A stretch of 64,000 nt of DNA from the NCBI RefSeq assembly GCF_002858865.1, contig NZ_PJRR01000019.1:186001-250000 (forward strand). The letters run 5' to 3'. A program made the position numbers and the translations under genes. The notes under the pieces are model-generated. The model searched no databases, was not told the origin of the DNA, and saw only the letters and a list, made by a program, of their open reading frames with translations. Numbering within the stretch: position 1 is the first letter of the stretch; each line of letters opens with the position of its first letter. Below, one piece after another: positions 61,699-64,000 of the stretch. This DNA is from Caulobacter vibrioides. GTDB taxonomy: Bacteria; Pseudomonadota; Alphaproteobacteria; Caulobacterales; Caulobacteraceae.

Positions 61699-62670
61699 TC
61701 AGGACGCTCCGGAAACCAGCTGCTCGAGCGCCCCCCAAGCCGCTTCGACCGGCAGGGCGCCCATATCGCTTCCGTAGTCCTCCGCGACCAGCATCTCAAG
61801 CCGCTGGGCGGCGGGACGGAACTTCACCGCCTTGCGGCGGTCCTGCTGCAGCGACAGCAAGGGCGTGCCGCCGGCCGCCAGCATGTGGCCGGGTCCAGCG
61901 TCATTGGCGACCCCGGCGGCCATGCGTCCGGCCAGGGCGATGACCAGCAGCGGCCCTTTCACGGGCAGACCGTCTGTGCGGTTGCGCTCGGGCTGCAGCG
62001 CCTGAGGAACCTCGCGTGCGGCGATCGCCGCGTCATCGGCCTCGTCCGGGCCAAACAGGAAGACCGGCGTCCAGCCCTTGGCGAGTACGCGGCGCGCCAG
62101 TTCCAGGTAGTTCGCCAGCGGCCAGCGCTTGTCCTGTCCGCCGGCGCCGGGGGCGAGGCCGACATAGGTCGGGCCGGCCGGCAACAGAAGCTCCGCAGCC
62201 TTCAGCGCGTCGGGATGGGTCAGGGTCAGGGGCCTTGGCCCGCCCTGCCCGTCCGTCGCCAGATCCAGCAGTCGCGCCAGACGGTCGGTCACCGCAACCG
62301 GCCAGTCCTGGCGCCTCGCCTGACGCGCGGCCGAGACGAAACGCCCGGCGCAGCCCCGCTTGGCGACTCCGCTGCGGCGCAGGTTCTCCTGGGTGTCGAT
62401 GACGAGATCGAACCTGCGCCCGCCGAACGGCCTGGACCACGGCAAGCTGTCCAGCGCCGCAGCGCCGTTGGCGCCCTCCAGGATCACCTCGTCGATGGAG
62501 CCCGCCACGACGGCCTTCAGCGGCCCCGTATAGACGGTCTCGCCCTTGGCGGCGCACCAGCTGATCCGCGCGCCGGGAAACGCCGCGCGCAGGCCGGCGA
62601 TGAAGGGCAGCTTGATCAGCCCGTCGCCGATCACCTCGGCCATCGAATACACAAGAACCGTCTGGACCAT
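61699..62670 (-). CDS. Glycosyltransferase family 9 (heptosyltransferase-like)
   Basis: A 323-residue GT-B fold glycosyltransferase. The N-terminal half has LVYSMAEVIGDGLIKLPFIAGLRAAFPGARISWCAAKGET, and the C-terminal donor-binding half YVGLAPGAGGQDKRWPLANYLELARRVLAKGWTPVFLFG followed by VANDAGPGHMLAAGGTPLLSL, the NDxGxxH motif of ADP-heptose transferases. It likely adds a sugar to LPS core or another envelope glycan. First gene of the minus-strand run; divergent from the TetR gene. Confidence 0.88.
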   Translation of the reverse strand: MVQTVLVYSMAEVIGDGLIKLPFIAGLRAAFPGARISWCAAKGETVYTGPLKAVVAGSIDEVILEGANGAAALDSLPWSRPFGGRRFDLVIDTQENLRRSGVAKRGCAGRFVSAARQARRQDWPVAVTDRLARLLDLATDGQGGPRPLTLTHPDALKAAELLLPAGPTYVGLAPGAGGQDKRWPLANYLELARRVLAKGWTPVFLFGPDEADDAAIAAREVPQALQPERNRTDGLPVKGPLLVIALAGRMAAGVANDAGPGHMLAAGGTPLLSLQQDRRKAVKFRPAAQRLEMLVAEDYGSDMGALPVEAAWGALEQLVSGAS

Positions 62671-62716
62671 GGCCGTGTGTCGCCGCCTCGTCGATCACGG
62701 TCAATCACGGAAATGT

Positions 62717-62732
62717 AAGTGAGCACTCACTT
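62717..62732. promoter_or_regulatory. TetR operator palindrome (AAGTGAG-CA-CTCACTT)
   Basis: A perfect 7-bp inverted repeat with a 2-bp centre, 32 bp upstream of the TetR ATG and 46 bp upstream of the GT9 start. Size, symmetry and position are typical of a TetR-family autoregulatory site. Confidence 0.75.
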
Positions 62733-62764
62733 GCGAGTTTCAAGCAGTGTGCGAAGCTCCCGTC

Positions 62765-63325
62765 ATGAGCGCGAAACCCCGCATCCAACGCGCGGCGCTG
62801 GAGGCCTTCGTCACCGAAGGCGTCGACGCGGCGACCACCAAGACCATCGCCGCCCGGGCCGGCGTCTCCGAAGGCGCCATCTATCGCCACTGGAAGAGCA
62901 AGGACGCCCTGGCGCTGGGCCTCTTCATGGACTGCCACCGCCGCCTCTCGACCCTGATCGCCGACGAGGCCGCCGCCGCCAGCGGCATCAAGGCCAAGGC
63001 CGCTGCGCTGGTGAGCGCCTACTGCGCGGTGGCCGATGAGGACTGGTTGCTGTTCTCGTTCCACCTGCTGCAGCTGCACCACTTCCTGCCCTACTACCAG
63101 GAAGACGGCCGCGATCCGGTCACCCTGGTCGAGGACCTGATCAAGCGGGCGATGATCAACGCTGAGATGCCGCCGGGCGATCCGCGCGTGCTGGCCGCCA
63201 TGGCCATCGGCGTGATCACCCAGACCGCCCAAAACAAGGCCTATGGCCGATTGGGCGACGACGCCCTCTCCGCCCACGCCCCCCTGATGACTGCGGCCGT
63301 CCAGGCCGTGCTGTTCGCGCGATGA
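62765..63325 (+). CDS. TetR-family transcriptional regulator
   Basis: A 186-residue regulator with an N-terminal TetR helix-turn-helix: IQRAALEAFVTEGVDAATTKTIAARAGVSEGAIYRHWKSKDALALGLFMDCHRR. The C-terminal ligand domain (AYCAVADEDWLLFSFHLLQLHHFLPYYQEDGRDPVTLVEDLIKRAMINAE) is rich in aromatic residues, suiting a hydrophobic ligand such as an acyl chain. ATG 62765 is 32 bp after a perfect palindrome. The acyltransferase gene follows 14 bp downstream, so the two are co-transcribed and the regulator probably senses a lipid-related signal. Confidence 0.9.
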   Translation: MSAKPRIQRAALEAFVTEGVDAATTKTIAARAGVSEGAIYRHWKSKDALALGLFMDCHRRLSTLIADEAAAASGIKAKAAALVSAYCAVADEDWLLFSFHLLQLHHFLPYYQEDGRDPVTLVEDLIKRAMINAEMPPGDPRVLAAMAIGVITQTAQNKAYGRLGDDALSAHAPLMTAAVQAVLFAR

Positions 63326-63339
63326 AAGGACACCCTTCG

Positions 63340-64000
63340 ATGCGCAGCGTTTTGTTCAACGCCTACTATTGGGTTCTGTCGATCTTCTACGGCTTGTCAG
63401 CGGCCTTCGCGGCGCTGGCGCCTGGACGCGAGGCCGTGACCTTCACCCTGCGGCTCTACAGCCGCCGGATGCTGTGGGCGCTGGACACCCTGGCCGGCGT
63501 CAAGGTGCAGGTGAAGGGCCAGGAGAACCTCCCCGCCGGGCCCTGCATCATCGCCGCCAAGCACCACAGCTGGGGCGACGGCTTTGTGATGTTCGCCCAT
63601 GTCGACAACCTCAGCTTTGTCACCGGCGACCACCTGGAAAAGTTCCCGCTGGTCGGGACCATCCTGAAGAAGTTCGGCGCCATTGTTGTCGACAGCTGCG
63701 GCGGGCCCGAGGCACGCGAGGCGCTGTCCAAGAGCGCCGCCCAGGTCGCGGCCGAGGGTCGTCGCATCCTGATCTATCCGGAAGGCCACCTGGCCGCACC
63801 GGGTGAGCATTTCCGCTACCGCACGGGCGTCTACTACATGAGCAAGGACTTCGGCCTGCCGGTCGTGCCGGTGGCCACGAACCTCGGCTGCTTCTGGCAG
63901 CAGACCGAGAAGAAGAAGACGCCCGGCATGGCGACCATCCAGTTCCTGCCCGCCCTGCCACAGGGCCTGGAGAAGGACGCGTTCATGGCGCTGATGCAGA
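63340..64000 (+). CDS. plsC: 1-acyl-sn-glycerol-3-phosphate acyltransferase (PlsC-like), cut by window end
   Basis: An open frame from ATG 63340 (AAAGGA upstream) runs to the window end with 220 codons and no stop. An N-terminal hydrophobic segment (AYYWVLSIFYGLSAAFAALAPG) is followed by KHHSWGD, the HX4D acyltransferase motif, then GTILKKFGAIVVDSCGG, IYPEGHL (motif III) and VPVATNLG. The family transfers an acyl chain to lysophosphatidate to make phosphatidate at the inner membrane. It is downstream of the TetR gene, which likely controls it. Confidence 0.9.
   Translation, partial: MRSVLFNAYYWVLSIFYGLSAAFAALAPGREAVTFTLRLYSRRMLWALDTLAGVKVQVKGQENLPAGPCIIAAKHHSWGDGFVMFAHVDNLSFVTGDHLEKFPLVGTILKKFGAIVVDSCGGPEAREALSKSAAQVAAEGRRILIYPEGHLAAPGEHFRYRTGVYYMSKDFGLPVVPVATNLGCFWQQTEKKKTPGMATIQFLPALPQGLEKDAFMALMQ

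Noticed and set aside
1..64000. CRISPR arrays, prophage, insertion sequences, toxin-antitoxin pairs
   Set aside because: No regularly spaced repeats, no transposase or integrase motifs, and no toxin partner beside the small HTH protein at 25833-26039.

Overview
The window is GC-rich alphaproteobacterial chromosome and almost certainly comes from a Caulobacter of the C. vibrioides/crescentus-C. segnis group. The clearest evidence is popA (47608-48933). Read from its TTG start it encodes 441 residues, with the receiver aspartate at D55 and the c-di-GMP binding motif at R357-V-E-D360, the positions known in Caulobacter PopA. The order popA - DsbA-like - mfd - sdhE - methyltransferase - rhlE - GT61 - aldehyde dehydrogenase - dgcB - enoyl-CoA hydratase also matches what I recall of that chromosome. 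I saw no phage, insertion sequence or CRISPR array.

Region 1 (1-25.4 kb) is a catabolic island. It holds two Baeyer-Villiger-type monooxygenases, an old-yellow-enzyme reductase, short-chain dehydrogenases (one a tandem fusion, one lacking its catalytic residues), an SMP-30 lactonase, a SnoaL-like protein, two CoA ligases, a thioesterase, paired acyl-CoA dehydrogenases, an enoyl-CoA hydratase, a FadB-like protein without its NAD domain, a TonB-dependent receptor, an MFS transporter and an IclR-type regulator. The gene set suggests uptake, redox processing, ring opening by oxygen insertion, lactone hydrolysis and beta-oxidation of a cyclic, terpenoid- or steroid-like compound; the substrate is not readable from sequence. 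Nine copies of one dyad (ATCAC or ATCGC, N4, GTGAT or GCGAT) lie 80-130 bp upstream of the transcription units, so the island looks like one regulon, probably controlled by the IclR-type protein at 14758-15531.

Region 2 (25.4-30.8 kb) is housekeeping: a small HTH protein, the tmk-holB-TatD-MBL operon, an RlpA lipoprotein and tRNA-Ser(TGA). Region 3 (31.1-41.4 kb) is a nitrogen-assimilation locus: a NikR-like regulator lacking metal ligands, two DUF1989 proteins (carboxyguanidine deiminase-type), a biotin-dependent urea/guanidine carboxylase, allophanate hydrolase and, convergently, an ABC uptake system. The same TATTACGA-N10-TCGTAATA operator stands at both outer ends, which defines a closed two-operon regulon, most likely for guanidine.

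Region 4 (41.4-47.4 kb) has a VOC protein, a YdhR/HxlR pair, an rRNA-modification operon (rsmC, rsuA, tusA), a YihY membrane protein and a CaiB-type CoA transferase. Region 5 (47.6-60.9 kb) is the popA-dgcB segment with mfd, sdhE and rhlE. Region 6 (60.9-64 kb) has ACT and DUF6165 proteins, a GT9 glycosyltransferase, and a TetR regulator with its own palindrome followed by an acyltransferase cut by the window end.
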